NCBI GenBank assembly: GCA_003342815.1
Contig: PTEX01000032.1
Span: 5,577,329 to 5,641,328 of the forward strand
DNA: 64,000 nt
Reading direction: 5' to 3'
Origin: Eudromia elegans
Lineage: Eukaryota; Chordata; Aves; Tinamiformes; Tinamidae
Below the pieces are notes generated by a model. It made no database searches. It saw only the letters and a list, made by a program, of their open reading frames with translations, and was not told the origin of the DNA. A program made the translations under genes and the position numbers. Below, one piece after another: positions 1 to 38,065 of this stretch (positions within the stretch are counted from its first letter, which is position 1; each line of letters starts with the position of its first letter).

Positions 1-1884
1 AAGTTGTTTGTTTTTGGTTTTGTCATCTGAAATTAGTAGTAATTTCAGATGCTAATAATGCTAGGAATATTTCCCTGTGATTAACTCAGTCTTTTCATTT
101 TGCCTACTGTAGGAAGAAATTGGACAGGGGCAGCTTGCAGTCTAATTCAGAAGTGAGTCACTGAACACCCCAGCTTATATCAGCATTTCAGGTCCAGTTT
201 TGTACTTCTTATGTCTAACTTTAAACACTGAATTATGTCCATTATTAGTCCTCTTACTCTGAGAGCTGGAAGTAGTTTTAACTCATTTTAAAAAAATACA
301 GCTTAATTGCAGAACCAGTTAAACAGGTGTGACTGATACACTTCCCTGCAATACAACAGGAACACTATTCAACAGGATAAAAAGTATTAAGTTAAAGCAA
401 AATTTATATCCAATAATATCTTTGAGTAAATAACCTTAGTATACTTTGTTCATATTATTCTCACAGTAGAAAGTGTAATTTCAAGGAATATGAAGTTTTT
501 TTAAAAAAAATGCTAACAGAAAATATCTGTGTACTCTTTCAGTGTTGAATATTGATGCAAACATTACTCCACTTGCTTGAAGCTTCTACATGGGAGATAA
601 AAATTATCTCTGCAGGGAAGAGCTCCTTAAGTAATAACTTAAATTGTCATCTTAGCATGCTACAGATTTTAGTCTGAATTTGGTAATACCTATCTCGAAC
701 TTGCAGTCCACTGCGATGTAGACTTAGTGAAACTTCCTATAAACTATTTTCTGCTGCTGGCAGCTTACCTGTGTTGATATTAAACAGTGGAAGGCTGCCT
801 TATGTATTAGAGTTGTAGAGAGATTTAGAGAATAACTAGCAGCAGGAACTAGATAAAGAAATCCCTTAATGGTCCTCAGGTTTCCATAAAGCACTTTATA
901 CTAGACTTCTGCTCCAGCTGTTGTATCAGTCTTTACATTGTTGCAGAGAAATGAAGCTGGGGAATTGATTCTGATCGCAGTCTGCTGAAAGCCTTCTACA
1001 ATGCACATAATACACAACTCCAGTCAGAAAGGTAGTATTTATACTTCATACTCATATTCAATACTTTGAATATGAATATGCAAGATATTCAGTATTTTTT
1101 CTTTCCAGAAATGATATTTGTTAAGAAGCTTATACAGTTACATGTTTGCTGGTCTGAGGACAACAGTGCAACACAACACTATTGCAGGCATACTTAAATG
1201 TCCCTTAACTACTGACAGAAACATTTGTGAAGTACATTAGAGAAGCGACTTCAGTACCTTTGGAGCAATTTCTGGACAAAGGTTTAGGCCGAAATTGTAA
1301 GTACATGTTCTGTTACAGTCTCTGTTCTTCTACTGAAGTGGCACAGGACAGGAACCATGTAACATTCTCCACAAAAGCTGTGGCAAGTACAAGAAGTAGT
1401 GCACAAATTACCTCTTATTTTCAGAATTCAGACACAATCAAATGGAAAGGAGAATATAGAGAGATGTACTTTACCCTGGGCTTTTTATCCTTAAGATATG
1501 GACAAGAACTATTTAAGCACGGATTACAGGATCTGTCAGAAAGGTAGATTCAGGTTTCTCTTGTCACAATGACCAGATATGAGACATGAGTTCTACTTAA
1601 TATTCAGACTATCCAGAAATCCTGATAATCATTGTTCTCCTTTGACAGGACTGACTTAAGATGCAGTGTAGACCAGGCCTGGCATTACAGACAGCTTAGA
1701 TATAGAATAAATGTTCTTATCTGACTGATAATTAGCTGTCAAATATTCAGGGCCTCTTAGGAATCTACTAGCCTTACAAATTGAAGTGGGAATTCAAAGT
1801 CGGTTTTCTTTACTAGTTTTAGAGAGTCATAACCAAGATACACAGTGCCTGGGATATACCTAGAATAACACCACCACTCTACAC
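1..1884. other. Left flank, no gene recognised
   Basis: AT-rich DNA beyond the inferred TMEM164 end. In human the next gene is AMMECR1, convergent with TMEM164, so a plus-strand AMMECR1 3' end could lie to the left. I see no AMMECR1 coding sequence here. An open frame of 106 codons at 1227-1547 has no family likeness I recognise and is probably chance. Confidence 0.5.
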
Positions 1885-1900
1885 TGTTCCTTAAAATGCA

Positions 1901-1906
1901 TTTATT
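1901..1906 (-). terminator. Candidate distal poly(A) signal of TMEM164
   Basis: AATAAA on the minus strand, with an overlapping ATTAAA-type variant just upstream (ACAAATAAATGC context). It is followed 20-40 nt downstream by a GT-rich element (GTGGTGGTGTT, complement of 1866-1876). This is the classical layout of a strong vertebrate poly(A) site, with cleavage expected at about 1880-1890. Confidence 0.55.
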
Positions 1907-3392
1907 TGTTTTAATATAAAGATTTAACAACTATTTGCCCAGCAACCTGGACCTAGGATGCAACAACAAAAAAGAACATTGGACCAAAATACAAAAACAA
2001 ATACACAGTTATCTCTTATTTGCAAATGTTACCTCATTAACAAGTTTTAACACATTAAAAAGTTTACAAAATATAGAACACTTTTACAAATTATTCAGCA
2101 CTAACAGCATATGCAGCAGTTCAGCCTTCCCCCTCAAGCCTTGCCCCTGCCCTTCCATTCTGTCGCTGGATAAGGTGACACTTGAAGGAGAGCGCTGGGC
2201 ACCTGCAGCTGCACGTTTCCACAGCAAGCTTTGGGCCTCAGGCAGTGCGGGAGCAGCCCCAGCCCCTGGTGCGTGGAGGGTGAGGGCTGTGGCAAGGGTC
2301 GCTGTTCTACCTGCTGCGTCCTCTGCAGCAGTGAGAGGATGACTCGGAACGTGTGGAAATCGTTTTTTAGAAAAGTACAAAATTGAAGAAAAATAAAATC
2401 AATTTTAAAACCACCTTGGCTTCAATTAGGTTACATTAAAAGCTGCAAGACAAATTTATAGCAATATCACTGAGTACAAGATCACAGAATTCAACAGATG
2501 TGTTATGTATCCTGTCACTGTAAATACAAAAAGATCAAGTTTGACCTCTATCTGCATGTTGAAAGCTTCCACATACCAAGAGAAAGGCTGACCTATGCCC
2601 TCTTCCTGATTTTTGGCCTTTTCAGAACATTAACGGCTAAGACTAATTTAATTCATAGAAGTCTGTCTCTAGTGACACAATTGCAACACCAAGAAAAACA
2701 GCACATCTGTATTTTCCCTTATCTATAAATGTATAAGAAACCAGTGCCTGCAATTTATACACAAGACTTGGAACACAGAAGTAGAGTATTTAAACAGCTG
2801 CAAATATCTGTTTCTGAAAGGAATGTATAATTAGGTTTTACAAAATATTATCCAATATACAGAAATATCAAAATCCTGACTGAGGCCAGAGACAGAGGGA
2901 CAGAACTTCTGTGTTGAGGTACTCTATCATCGTAAGGTGTGCAAATGAACTGACTCTTCCTCTCTCCCAGCTTTAGTGAGGCAGCGTCTGCATAAGCACA
3001 AGGGAGCTTTTCTTATTGGCAAGGTTTGTCAAGCCCGAAGAAGCCGAAGCAGAACCAAGCCTAGGTGGGTGCTCACAGACTGTGGTCTTTCATTGATTTC
3101 TCCAAGTATGACCAAGAGCCTTGATTTTCCAGCAAAAGAAACAAAATTGAAATTCTTCTTTGGTGTTTAAGTAGAACACTGAACAAATAGATAGAGCTAA
3201 AACACTGCACGTACTCTCTGTTAAAAAGTAGCACTGTATGTGCCCTGGACAACTATGCCTTGGCTCCATAGTTTTAAAGTACCTGGGCTATTGCCAGACA
3301 TTATGGTGGATGCAGAAGTTTCAATAGCTCCCTTTTGTGCTTTAGCGTGCTGCTTACCCTGTCTGCATTAAAAAAACCCACCAGTAAACAAT

Positions 3393-3398
3393 TTTATT
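3393..3398 (-). terminator. Candidate proximal poly(A) signal of TMEM164
   Basis: AATAAA on the minus strand, followed by a GT/T-rich stretch (complement of about 3368-3390). A second AATAAA lies at 3496-3501. Use of these would give a 3' UTR of about 2.8 kb instead of 4.3 kb. Choice between the sites cannot be made from sequence alone. Confidence 0.35.
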
Positions 3399-6202
3399 GT
3401 AGTTACTAATGCAGCATGTATGCAGGTGCTTGGACAGTGAATGTAAATTTAGGCTGCCTATCACTGACAGAGTAATCAGTTTATCATAATGTATGTTTAT
3501 TATGCTTAACACACAAAAAAAAATTAGGAAAATAAAGGGCTTTGTTCACAGACCTGATTACTTCAAGATAAACTTCTCCATACAGTCTAGCCATCAACAC
3601 TGCAGATGAGTTTTTTTCCTGGCAGTGGACAGCAACTTTTCACAAGCAAGGCAACAAGGCAGTTCTTCTTTTCTTACTGTCAAGAAGAGAGGAGGGCTCT
3701 GCTGCCTTTCCTCCCTCCTGCTGCCAGTTGCATCACTGCTGTTTTACAGCAGCTCTGACACTTGTAACACCCTTATGACTGTAGATGTCATTTTAAATCA
3801 TCACTTTTTTTCTTTGCTAAGTTACCACATTCATTCAGTCATTTTAGCAATAGAAATGGCATGGAAGAGTTCAAAAGGCTGCAGCCCCAGCCTAAAGGAA
3901 GGTGGGGAAGGGAAGCATATGTTTCCTTTCAATAATGGGAACCTGTTTTACCAGCTCGCTCCAGCTTGAGAAACTGGCCCCAAACGACTAGACTAGTGTG
4001 ACAGAGAGAGGCCTAGACCACAGCACAGAACCACATATATGATAAAGAGAGGAATCGTGGGAGCAACCACTTCCGGTAGGTCTGCTAGCAGAGCCAGGGT
4101 TCCGTGGAATTACATCAGCAGCCCCTCTATCCAGATTCTCTTAGGAATTTCCCTAAGGTCAAGTATATTTAAAAAATGTAATTCCTGTTTTTGAACTTTA
4201 TGCCAGACAGAGTGAGAGAAAGAAAGAGAAAAGAAAGAAAGAAGGGACAGGGAGCGGACTTTCTGTTTGTAACTCACATTTTTCCAGTAGCTACAGTATT
4301 TTTTGGAACAGGTAAGGAAACAGGAACAATGCTTCAAAAGACAGTAATTAGTATATTTTTTAAAATGATTATGTTGAAAAATTCTTTAAAACATTCTTTC
4401 TAACCAGGATTTCACTCAATCCAAGGCAATTTGCCAATTTCATAAGTAAATAAATAAAACAAGATAAACTTGACCATAACTGGGGGGAGGAAGAACACGT
4501 GCATATATGCATGCACATGTATTCTGCAGCCAGGTAATTTGGAAGTCAGAACGTGGGGTGAAGCACTTTTGATTCATGTGAAAAAATTCACAATTTTTTT
4601 TAATCAACTGGAGTTAAAATATTTGGAGAAATCATTTCCTCTCCAACTAAAAAGCAAAATTTTAAAAGAGGAAAAAAAAAATCATTCTTTTTCATTCTTT
4701 TCTTCTTGAGGTATGCATGACTGTACCTTAACTTCAGAATAGATCTTCAGGTGACTGAGCTGAAGGAGGAGGTATGATGGTTTTGATTTATATTACAAGT
4801 CACAGCTATGATAATACAATGAAAAGAATCTACAAATTGCAACAAATTTCTTTACAACAAAGTTTCTGCAGCCCTGAAATACAGTCTGCCCAAAGAATGG
4901 TCTTAGAACTAACTAGCTGAATATATACAGGTAACGATTTCCCCTCTTTCTGCCCCCAAATTTCTCCCTCTAGACTTGGAAAATGTGAAGAGGTGCGCCC
5001 AGTTCACTATTTATAATGCAGCCTACCTGCATCCCATTCTACTCCGATACATGCATCAAAAAGTTCAATGTAAATACAGTCATAGCAGTAAACTGAAACG
5101 GCCTCTCCAGTGGCAGCTAAAGAGGTAGACCTATTTAGGTCTCCTTTTTATGCCTATATTTTTAAATCAGTATACAGAGTATATTAGAGCTATATATAGA
5201 AAAAAAAGATAATTTTCTTCTCTCACTGAGGATCAATGTAGAATACAGAACAGGAATGTTTTCAAAGCTAGCAAGTTAAAACAAAACCAACAACAACAAC
5301 AAAATAAATCTGATGTTCACATTGGGCTTTGTAGCTCTGCTCCCCCTCCATCTAAGCTAAATGTCAATAACCATTTTGTTCAAAGGCAGGTCAGAACAGT
5401 GGATGAAATATCTATTTTAGCCTAGATGTTCCACAGCTTTTTGAAATAGTTTCAACTTGGAGTTTTTTCCAGTCACTCAAATAAAAACATCTCCAGAACT
5501 TTAAGATGCAATGGGACCTAGTCAGATATTAATTCGCAGCAGCTTAGAAATAAAGTAGTCACTTAAAACACAGTTTTGGTTTACAGCAATTTTTGTTGTT
5601 ACTAATACTTTTGTAACAAGTTATTGTTGTTATTCTCCAATATTTTCAACTAGCTTAATGAAAATACAGTAGAACCTCATTTTTCACACTTATTGGGAGA
5701 GCCAGTATACATTTCTTCACTTTGACTGTTTTACAACATTCAAGCACTACGAGTTAAGCCGGGATGATGCATTTCAAGATATGCTCTGTTCTTATCAGTG
5801 GTAAATTATAATACAGCTTTAGTTCCTATCCTTGGATGTAAGTGTCCTGATGATTAGTAGAAAAAAAAAGAAGTCATAAAACGAGGTAGCACTGACACTC
5901 TCTTCGCTGGAATGTGGACAGATATTGGGCCTTATTTTTAAAGGGTGGCTTAGCCACTGTAACCTACACAAAATGTATAAAACACGAATCATTTCCAGAA
6001 TAAGGCCACTAATTTTGCCATTGGCAATTAACAGTGAGAAACAGCAGTTAAAAGAAAAAAAACACTCACTTGATTATAAAGGTGTTTTTGAGGCATTCAA
6101 CTGCAGGAAGAAGTATAAACACACTGTCCTCTCATCCCTCCTCTTTCTTTTCCAGTATAAGTGCCTCTGCTTTCTCTATGTACTATTCCCTGAGGAGCAA
6201 TT

Positions 6203-33035
<26,833 letters not shown>

Positions 33036-33070
33036 GGTGGGGTAGTGCCTCTTCTCCTCCCCGTCACTGT

Positions 33071-33331
33071 CTGGAAACAGGTAGGAGCAAGACGGTTTCA
33101 AAGCCAAAATGCTGTCGGGCTGACGAAACATGAAACGCAAGGGCGTCCCTTCAGTGAACTCCTTCCCTCCGGAGCTTCAGCCAGCAACCCGGCTCAGAAA
33201 AAGGCTGAACGAGAGGGTTTCCTCTGGATGCCAGCGCGGTAACTGCAAGCAGCAGCCTGCGAGGGGAGGGAGCCTTCACATGAATGAACGCGGGCTCCGC
33301 GCAGCGGGGCCACCCCCCGATGAACTCTCAC
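33071..33331 (-). other. Probable first TMEM164 intron, in the 5' UTR
   Basis: The acceptor at 33071-33072 (CTGTTTCCAG) implies a non-coding first exon upstream. The nearest good donor on the minus strand is GGGAGG followed by GTGAGA, with exon end at 33332. An alternative is CTGAG followed by GTAAAG, with exon end at 34028. The shorter intron fits a start site downstream of the CCAAT box at 33486. The donor choice is inference. Confidence 0.4.
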
Positions 33332-34260
33332 CCTCCCACCCCGTGAACGCCCCGCGTAACCCAACGTTACCGCGCGGCCCTTCCCGCTACCGCGCGGCCC
33401 GCCCGCCTCTCTCCCCTCAGCGGCCCCAGCGCGGGCCCCCCTCCTCGCTCCTCCCGCCCCCCTAACGGCCGCGGGCCGCCCGCTCATTGGACGCCGCGCA
33501 GCCCCTCGCGTAACGGCCGCTGCCCGCGCGCGTCAACGGCTGCTCGCCCAAGGGTCGCTGCCCGCCTGGCGCCCCCGGGGCAGCGTCCCGGTACCTCAGA
33601 CAGCGCGAGTGGATCTCGGCTCCGTTACGGAGCGCGGCTGCAAGGCAGGCCCAGCGCCCCCGGCCATAGGGCCAGCCCAGGGCCAGGAAGAAACGGCGTT
33701 CGCCTCAGCGGCAGCGCGCGCAAACGACCGGGCTGCGCGCAGCCGCGGCCCTCCCAGCCGCTTCCCGGAGCCGTAGCATCACCCCACTGACGTGCCCGAC
33801 TCGCACCGAAAAATGGACGAGCCCCCTGGATTGGCTGCGCCCGCCTGCCCGCTCCTCCCTCCGTCCCAGCTGCGCCCGCCTCTCGCGGTAGCCTCGCCAC
33901 CCGCTTCCTTCCCGCTCTTCTGCTGCTGCTTCTTCCTCTGCGTTCTCCGCAGGGTGCACCTTGCTTCCCTTTTCTCTCGTTTTCTTCTTTCTCCTTCGCT
34001 TTTTGTCGCCTGTTGCCTCTGCTTTACCTCAGCTGCCTCCCTTTCCTCCTCCTCCTCCTCCTCCCTCCTCTCGAAACCAGCCTCCATGAGGCACCCGAGG
34101 GTTGTGCTGGCGTCCTCACTCGACCTAGCTCTCCTCTGTACAATAGGCAGAGAGGAAGTAAAAGAGCCAAAAATAGTTTCTGTGCTGCTAGGGCTCTGGC
34201 TCCCACACCGCCAGCTCCTGTGGAGCCGGGTGCTCATAATCGCGGCACTGTTTGCTGAAG
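33225..34260 (-). promoter_or_regulatory. CpG island and promoter of TMEM164
   Basis: About 1 kb of GC-rich, CpG-dense DNA in an otherwise AT-rich region, immediately 5' of the first TMEM164 coding exon. CCAAT boxes in minus-strand orientation lie at 33486-33490 and 33830-33834, and an ETS-like CCGGGAAG lies near 33762. No TATA box is obvious, as is usual for a housekeeping-type island promoter. Several open frames of 60-164 codons on both strands here reflect base composition and show no protein family signature. The start site probably lies between 33.35 and 33.75 kb; transcription could also start outward on the plus strand. Confidence 0.75.
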
Positions 34261-35177
34261 CGATTCAACAAGCCATATTAACTTGATAAACTAGTTTTGC
34301 AAGTGCTGTTGCAGCAAGTTTAAGTCAAGAAATTGCAGTGGCCTGCTTCCTTCCAGCTTACCTTGGAAGGCCAGACTTCAGAGGGGCCTCAGCTTAGTCC
34401 CTGTCTGCATGCGTGGTAAGTACGTGCAGTCAGTTGTATGTGGAAATTGTGGTCACATATAGTATGAGAGGAGAGACACCTCTTATGTGCATGCATAAAT
34501 GATTTACACACACGCAAAGCTGAGTTTTTGTAAACAGAGGCCAGACTTGTTTCATATAGACAACTAGTTTATAATTTTGTGAAGTAATTGTACAGCAAAT
34601 ATGCAATTCTGCTTCAATTTGAAGGACAAAGACTCTAGGTAGGACAGTGGATTAGGGGTATACTATCAAGGTAGTTAGCACTGTGAATACACCCTGACAG
34701 TTGTATCACCTTATAGAGTTCACTTCAGACTGCCTGACCTTGCTTGGGTGCAACCAGTCATTTTTCAGTAAGGCACTGTATAATGCATATTGCACTGGGA
34801 GCACTTTGTATGGCTGTATGGCCTCACAGCATGACTGTAACAATTATTGTAGTGTAACAGCAAATCTGGAGTGCTCAGTTTGCCAGAAACATGCATATTA
34901 TTTTGGGAGCATTATCACAAGCTGGGGAATCAGACTTCCTTACGTAGATTTAATGAAAAATAGACCATATTTCAAAGATTGTAGCTGTTGTATGCTTCTG
35001 GATTATTCTTACCCTGTCAGTTGTCAGGGGTATTCTTCTGTCAGGGATATATCTTCTGGAACACTTTCTATTCCATATATTATTCTATTCCATTTATATT
35101 CCATTTATTCTATTCCATTTCTATTCTATGGACTCTGAATTTCAATGCAGACTATGATTTTTATTGCATTTAGGCAT
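34261..35177. other. Intergenic, no gene recognised
   Basis: AT-rich DNA just outside the TMEM164 island. Near its right end (about 35063-35130) there is an imperfect tandem array of TTCTATTCCAT-like units. The 145-codon open frame at 34701-35138 runs into this array and has no family resemblance. Confidence 0.6.
35063..35130. repeat. Imperfect TTCTATTCCAT tandem repeat
   Basis: About five to six degenerate copies of TTCTATTCCAT / TTATATTCCAT are seen in a row. It sits about 50 bp upstream of a CR1 copy. Confidence 0.8.
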
Positions 35178-35680
35178 TACTGTGTGTAGTTCTGGGTTCC
35201 CCAGGACAAGAGGGATGTGGAGTTCCTGGAGAGAGTACAGCACCTAGCTACGAGGATGGTCAGGGGACTGGAACATCTGCTCTATGAGCAAAGGCTGAGC
35301 GAGCTGGACCTGTTCAGGCTGAAGAAGAGAAGGCTGAGATGGGACCTGATTAGTATTTATAAATACCTTAAGGGAGGGAGTGAGGAGGATGGGGCCAGCC
35401 TCTTCTCAGAGGTGGCCAGCAATAGGACTAGAGGAAACGGCCACAAATTGAGACACCAAAAGCTCCACGGGAACTTAAGAAAGATTTTCTTAACAATGAG
35501 GATGACAGAGCACTGGAACAGGTTGCCGAGACAGGTTGTGGAGTCTCCTTCTCTGGAGATCTTCAAAACCTGCTTGGACACAATCCTGTGCCCCGTGCTC
35601 TAGGAGACCCTGCGTGTGCCAGGGGGTCAGACTAAATGACCTCTAGAGGTCTCTTCCAACCTTAAGTATTCTATGATTCT
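35178..35680 (+). mobile_element. CR1 LINE 3' fragment with ORF2 C-terminus
   Basis: A 5'-truncated CR1 of about 500 bp. The frame at 35217-35603 is open for 128 codons and encodes the C-terminal end of CR1 ORF2, past the reverse transcriptase core: a LERVQHLATRMVRGLEHL-like start, RLRWDLISIYKYLKGG, TEHWNRLPRQVVESPSLEIF, then a stop. The 3' end reads CTCTTCCAACCTTAAGTATTCTATGATTCT. Its diagnostic ACCTTAAGTATTC tail matches the copy at 18.25 kb, suggesting the same subfamily. Confidence 0.95.
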
Positions 35681-37400
35681 AGGCAAGTAATCTCATTTCT
35701 TGCCAAAATTTCACAATTGTTAAGTGATGATAGTAATGGATGATATGAGAAGTGAAATTTCATCTGAAGGGGAAAAAAAAAAACATTAGCAACATAACTT
35801 CTTTCTCTCTCTGTATACATATTCTGTTATCTCTTATCTCAAAGTTTGCAGTTCCCTGATTATTCCCACACAATTCTAATTCCTTCCTGATTCCTTTTTG
35901 TACCTCTAAGTGTTACTAGCTTCAAAGTCCCAAAAACATAAGGAACATCCCAACAATCCCCCGCTTCCATGCTTCTTTCCTATCTCCAGGGGCTTTCTAA
36001 ATGTTCAGTTTTCCTACCAGACCCATCTCAAAGGTATAGGAGCTCAGCAGTGTAAAGGATAACAGTACCTAATACCTCTGTGTGTTTTGAGAAACTACCG
36101 GTTTCTCCAAAGCAGTGTTCTAGCTCAAGCTAATTCAAAAATACAAATGCAATCATGGACTTGTCACCAGCCCAGCTGCGCTCATGTTCTGGTCTTTTCC
36201 TCACTTGTTCACACATTTAGATCTCTTGCATATACCCAGTCGTGAAGAAAAGGGTTACTAAGGTATGCATAAGACTTAATTTCCTTGTGAAAAGAAACTG
36301 CTGTAGCTGAGGTGCCTGACAGTGTATTGCTCTTCTGATTATAGGTCAATTTCACTTCACATAAGAGGAGTTCAGGAAATGAGAATTCCCAGAAGCAGCC
36401 TGGAGTCTCTGCAGAAGATGAGAGACAAGATGAAACATGGATACAAGGTACGAGGCTGTCTACTGTTACTTTTAGCAGATGTAGCTGTTCTACTCTATGT
36501 GGTTAAGAGAGTGGAAAGAGATGGATCTGTTCCAGGATGTTCAGAACAGGAGATGATCTAATTGGTAGACCCCACAAGACAAAGTTATTTGTGCTTATCT
36601 TAATAAACAGTATTCCTATGTTTTAGAAACGAGGAAAGAAACAAACTGCCAAACTATTGCTGTTGGGACTATTTCTTGGTGAGGGAGGAATTTTGCTAGA
36701 ATTGTTAAATATAGAAACTTTGCAATAAATATTTCGAAAATAATATATATTTAATATATAAAATAAAAGTTATTAATAAATGTTATTCATATAATATTCA
36801 GAATCATAAAGAAAGGAAACAAATTGCAATCACAATAAGAACCTGTTCAAATGTTCAAGACCAATCACTTAATCATTGATTGCTCAATTTTTTTTATTAT
36901 TGTTATTTAAATGAGATTAGCTTAGATCTTAATCTTAGCAGTGGGTTAATGAGAAACCCATTAGAACAAGAAAGTGAAATTACAAGTGACAATTACAGGC
37001 TCTTTTATAATTTAATAAGTGAAAATTTAACTGCAGTGGCAAAATAGTGGATGTTTTTTAAACATGTATAAAAAAGATTTTATAATAATGGATGAATTTA
37101 ATTCAACAAGCAAAACTTTGAGTTTACTAAGGGCTTCTCTTACACCACATCCATATGAATATGTAAGAGGCTTCCTAAAGCCAAGGGTCTTTTCTATATG
37201 ATTTCAGCAGGAGTGTTGCAAGAAGGATTAATCAGTGTATGGATTGTTTTCACCTGAGTACACAAAAGCACCATTTAGATTTCAGTTAAAGGGTTGCTAT
37301 TCTTCCAAAATTTAGAAAGCTAAAGTAATCCCTGTCTTTGTTTTGTCAGACTTCATAAAAAGATCACCTGCAAGCAGAGAGTTAGGGCAGGTGATGCCAA
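35681..37400. other. Intergenic stretch with one splice-flanked candidate exon
   Basis: AT-rich DNA with no recognised gene. A splice-bounded open segment at 36345-36447 is listed separately. The rest shows only A/T-rich low-complexity sequence. Confidence 0.55.
36345..36447 (+). other. Candidate internal exon (103 bp), unproven
   Basis: A pyrimidine-rich stretch ending TGATTATAG precedes it and AAG followed by GTACGA follows. One frame is open across the whole segment (and from 36322 to 36561). I do not recognise the peptide. It could be an exon of a non-coding transcript or chance. Confidence 0.2.
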
Positions 37401-38065
37401 GATGTTAACCCAAAATGAGAAAAGAACAGATTATGAGCTCATACAATTTGAAAAAATGATTTATCTGAGTCTGATCAGTATGCTCCAAAGATAATTAAAG
37501 AATTGATTGATTAATATCAGAACTATAAACAATTATATTTAATAGCTCTAGGAAGATGAATGAGATGTTGAAAAAGAGAAGAAGCAACAATAAATTACTA
37601 TTATTAAAGAGGGAGGCAGGAGCTGAGAAATACAGGTTGGTCAATTTAATTAACTTCAATCCCCATAAAAATTCTGAAACAATTAATCACACAAACTATT
37701 ATTAGCACTTAAATGATAACCAGCAAATGAGAGCAATCAGCATGAACATGTCATAAATCATATCATGTAACTTGATTTTTTTTCCTCCAATAAGGAAAAG
37801 GAATTAGGCAAAATACAGAAGCAGATGACCTCTTGTAATATGAGTGTCCAAAAAATAATTAAACTGACATTTTCATTAAAAAATTTAAGAAATATGGTCT
37901 AGATAAATCTAAAGGTTATATACAGCTGATTGGATAGCTGACACAATAGTTCACCCTGAAAAAGAGAGACTATATTGCTGAGTATTTTTTAACAGCACAG
38001 CTGATGGAATTGAGAATATGCTTATTAATCTTGTAAGTGAAGCAAAGCTGAGGGTAAGAGAATAA
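37400..38065 (+). mobile_element. Ancient, decayed CR1/L3-type LINE remnant
   Basis: No intact frame, but the order of short motifs matches the reverse transcriptase region of old amniote CR1 elements. GGTTGGTCAATTTAATTAAC and CAATCCCCATAAAAATTCTG come first, then AAATATGGTCTAGATAAATC, and then GAATATGCTTATTAATCTTG followed by AAGCAAAGCTGAGGG, a decayed form of the catalytic FADD segment. The middle carries deletions. Divergence is far greater than in the copies at 35.2 and 52 kb, so it is probably much older. Confidence 0.65.

Larger units (their letters stand above)
1885..6202 (-). other. TMEM164: Probable TMEM164 3' UTR (about 4.3 kb)
   Basis: Downstream of the stop there is no further coding exon. 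The stretch is AT-rich, with a GC-richer patch at about 2130-2345, and has no recognisable interspersed repeat. This fits a long 3' UTR ending at the poly(A) signal at 1901-1906. The extent is inferred from signals, not from transcript data. Short open frames inside it, including the one over the GC-rich patch, look like chance. Confidence 0.5.

Noticed and set aside
4205-4250. Purine-rich GAAAGAGAAAAGAAAGAAAG run as a possible regulatory element
   Set aside because: Simple low-complexity sequence in the likely 3' UTR; nothing beyond composition supports a function.
33625-34286. Overlapping open frames of 60-164 codons on both strands of the CpG island
   Set aside because: GC-rich DNA has few stops. 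The peptides are low-complexity (Arg, Ala, Pro, Ser and Glu runs), frames overlap on both strands and none shows a family signature.
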